Of a DNA stretch of 64,000 bases, positions 62,992-64,000 are shown piece after piece (the stretch's first letter is position 1; every line of letters starts with the position of its first letter). The notes under the pieces were generated by a model that was not told the origin of the DNA, did not search any database, and was given only the letters and a program-made list of their open reading frames with translations. Source of the DNA: an uncultured Bacteroidales bacterium (GTDB taxonomy: Bacteria > Bacteroidota > Bacteroidia > Bacteroidales > Bacteroidaceae); contig CACYZY010000002.1 in the NCBI GenBank assembly GCA_902779085.1, positions 310,001-374,000 of the forward strand, in the 5' to 3' direction. The position numbers and the translations under genes are program-made.

Positions 62992-64000
62992 CGCCAGTAA
63001 CTCACAAATGGCATCTTGTATGGCGCGAGCTTCACTGGCCTTTATATGGTTCTGGCACATGATGGCAAAGGTAAGATAACGCTTTGACTTTGTCTCCAGA
63101 TAGCCAGCTAGGGTATTGATACCTGTATAAGAACCTGTCTTCGCATGTACTTGCTGGTAGGCAGGACTGCCTTTTCGCATACGGTTCTTCAGTGTGCCAT
63201 CCACTCCTGCTACAGGCAAAGAGCGAAACAAGTGAGGGAAGATATTGTCGTGGTTGTAGGCATAACGCAGGAAAGCCACTAACAACTCGGGCGACACGTA
63301 ATCGTACATCGATAAACCGCACCCATCGGCAAAGCGATAGTCATCTGGGTTCAGGCCCATTGATCTGACAAGTGTTTGTATTGCCTTTAGACTTTCCTCT
63401 GACGAGACATGTGTATTGCCTGAAGCCTGTACGCCCATGCGAGTAAACATAGCCTCTGCATTGAGGTTGTCACTCTCTTTCATCATCTGCTTCAATACTT
63501 TCTGAACGGAGGTCTCATAAACAGCTATCAACTGACAAGTTGAGTCTTTCTGCAGTTCGGCAAAACTATACCAAGGTTGCATTAAAGTGAACTTTGTTCC
63601 TAGGCGTTCCAAAAAAGTGTGCATGAAGAAATCTTGCGACGAATAGACATTGATTTCCTCCACCCTCCGAGCCGTAATGTTGCCACTAACAGTGATATCA
63701 TTGGCATTGTTCATCCAATCGCGCATCACCGTGAACTTCCCGGCAGAAGACGTTTTGGTCTTCGTTTCGTTGATGATATTGAAATAAGAAGAAACAGGTT
63801 TTACCTCTAAACGTGCAGGTTCGCCAGGATTGGTAGGGATAGCTGTAACTTTTACAAAGCCTTTGTTGAGCATCAAAGGCGAAAGATAAGGCTGGAAACT
63901 TTCAGGATTATCATCCCAAATCCAACCTTTGCCCCAATAGAGTGAGTCGCGCATCGAAACATCACCATAGATTTGACCAGCTATCACATGGAAAGGGAAT
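62983..64000 (-). CDS. D-Ala-D-Ala carboxypeptidase/endopeptidase, PBP4 (S13) family (5' partial)
   Basis: Periplasmic peptidoglycan peptidase of the DacB type. The N-terminus with the SxxK active site lies beyond the window edge; the frame is open to base 64000. The second and third penicillin-binding motifs are present: SDN in MKESDNLNAEAM and KTG in VHAKTGSYTGIN. The large insert domain typical of PBP4 accounts for the region before SDN. About 339 of an expected ~450-480 residues are visible. Confidence 0.88.
   Translation of the reverse strand, partial: FPFHVIAGQIYGDVSMRDSLYWGKGWIWDDNPESFQPYLSPLMLNKGFVKVTAIPTNPGEPARLEVKPVSSYFNIINETKTKTSSAGKFTVMRDWMNNANDITVSGNITARRVEEINVYSSQDFFMHTFLERLGTKFTLMQPWYSFAELQKDSTCQLIAVYETSVQKVLKQMMKESDNLNAEAMFTRMGVQASGNTHVSSEESLKAIQTLVRSMGLNPDDYRFADGCGLSMYDYVSPELLVAFLRYAYNHDNIFPHLFRSLPVAGVDGTLKNRMRKGSPAYQQVHAKTGSYTGINTLAGYLETKSKRYLTFAIMCQNHIKASEARAIQDAICELLAKE

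Overview
This window comes from a Bacteroidales genome, most likely Prevotella or a close relative. The evidence is three SusC/SusD-type outer-membrane pairs, many lipoproteins with Bacteroidetes-style lipoboxes, promoters of the TTTG-N19/20-TAnnTTTG type, a single-chain glycyl-tRNA synthetase, a three-subunit fumarate reductase, and few Shine-Dalgarno sites. Genus is inferred from protein style; no marker comparison was possible.

Layout. 1-7910 (+) is a tightly coupled cluster of glutamine-dependent amidotransferase genes: an amidophosphoribosyltransferase-like protein (5' end outside the window), carA, a half-length carB, glmS and asnB. 8067-9021 holds a secreted endonuclease/phosphatase-fold protein and a tiny ORF. 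14646-9043 (-) is a four-gene carbohydrate operon: lipoprotein oxidoreductase, GH13, GH28-like, GH76. 14842-17285 holds a membrane protein, tRNA-Leu, an S41 lipoprotein and a DUF3316-like protein. Then come parC (-), glyS and an FKBP lipoprotein (+), and an RND efflux operon with an LpxA-like gene at its end (29052-22407, -). 29255-32034 (+) encodes an Ig-like lipoprotein and a DUF3108 protein. 37298-32571 (-) is SusC/D pair 1. 37758-44005 (+) carries a Na/Ca exchanger, an acetyltransferase-like protein, parE, coaD and a C-terminal processing protease, with a PAP2 phosphatase on the other strand. 44860-48360 (+) is the fumarate reductase operon. SusC/D pairs 2 (-) and 3 (+) diverge from 54486-54856. 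The right end has a methyltransferase, a VanX-like dipeptidase, a membrane-anchored helix-turn-helix protein, a small membrane protein and a PBP4-type carboxypeptidase cut by the window edge.

Most unusual content. (a) Three gaps between convergent genes (32035-32570, 48361-49851, 62898-62982) are filled with non-coding repeats built on 10, 20 or 22-23 bp spacing. They include 250-450 bp elements bounded by ~22 bp inverted arms whose sequence differs from element to element. (b) A 7-bp-unit repeat (AATTCTC) lies in frame inside purF-like and parE, with a degenerate relative in carA and a related non-coding copy in the efflux operon. (c) carB encodes only the first synthetase half and stops at the natural mid-protein boundary. 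(d) SusC1 shares its 5' end and proximal leader with SusC2, but its promoter and distal leader with SusC3, suggesting module exchange.

How the genes work together: the left cluster distributes glutamine nitrogen to purine, pyrimidine/arginine, amino-sugar and asparagine synthesis. The GH operon and the SusC/D pairs serve glycan or nutrient capture, but no SusC/D pair here has an adjacent enzyme or regulator. Fumarate reductase supports anaerobic respiration. Several other genes serve the envelope (efflux, LpxA-like, PBP4, VanX-like, PAP2, S41).
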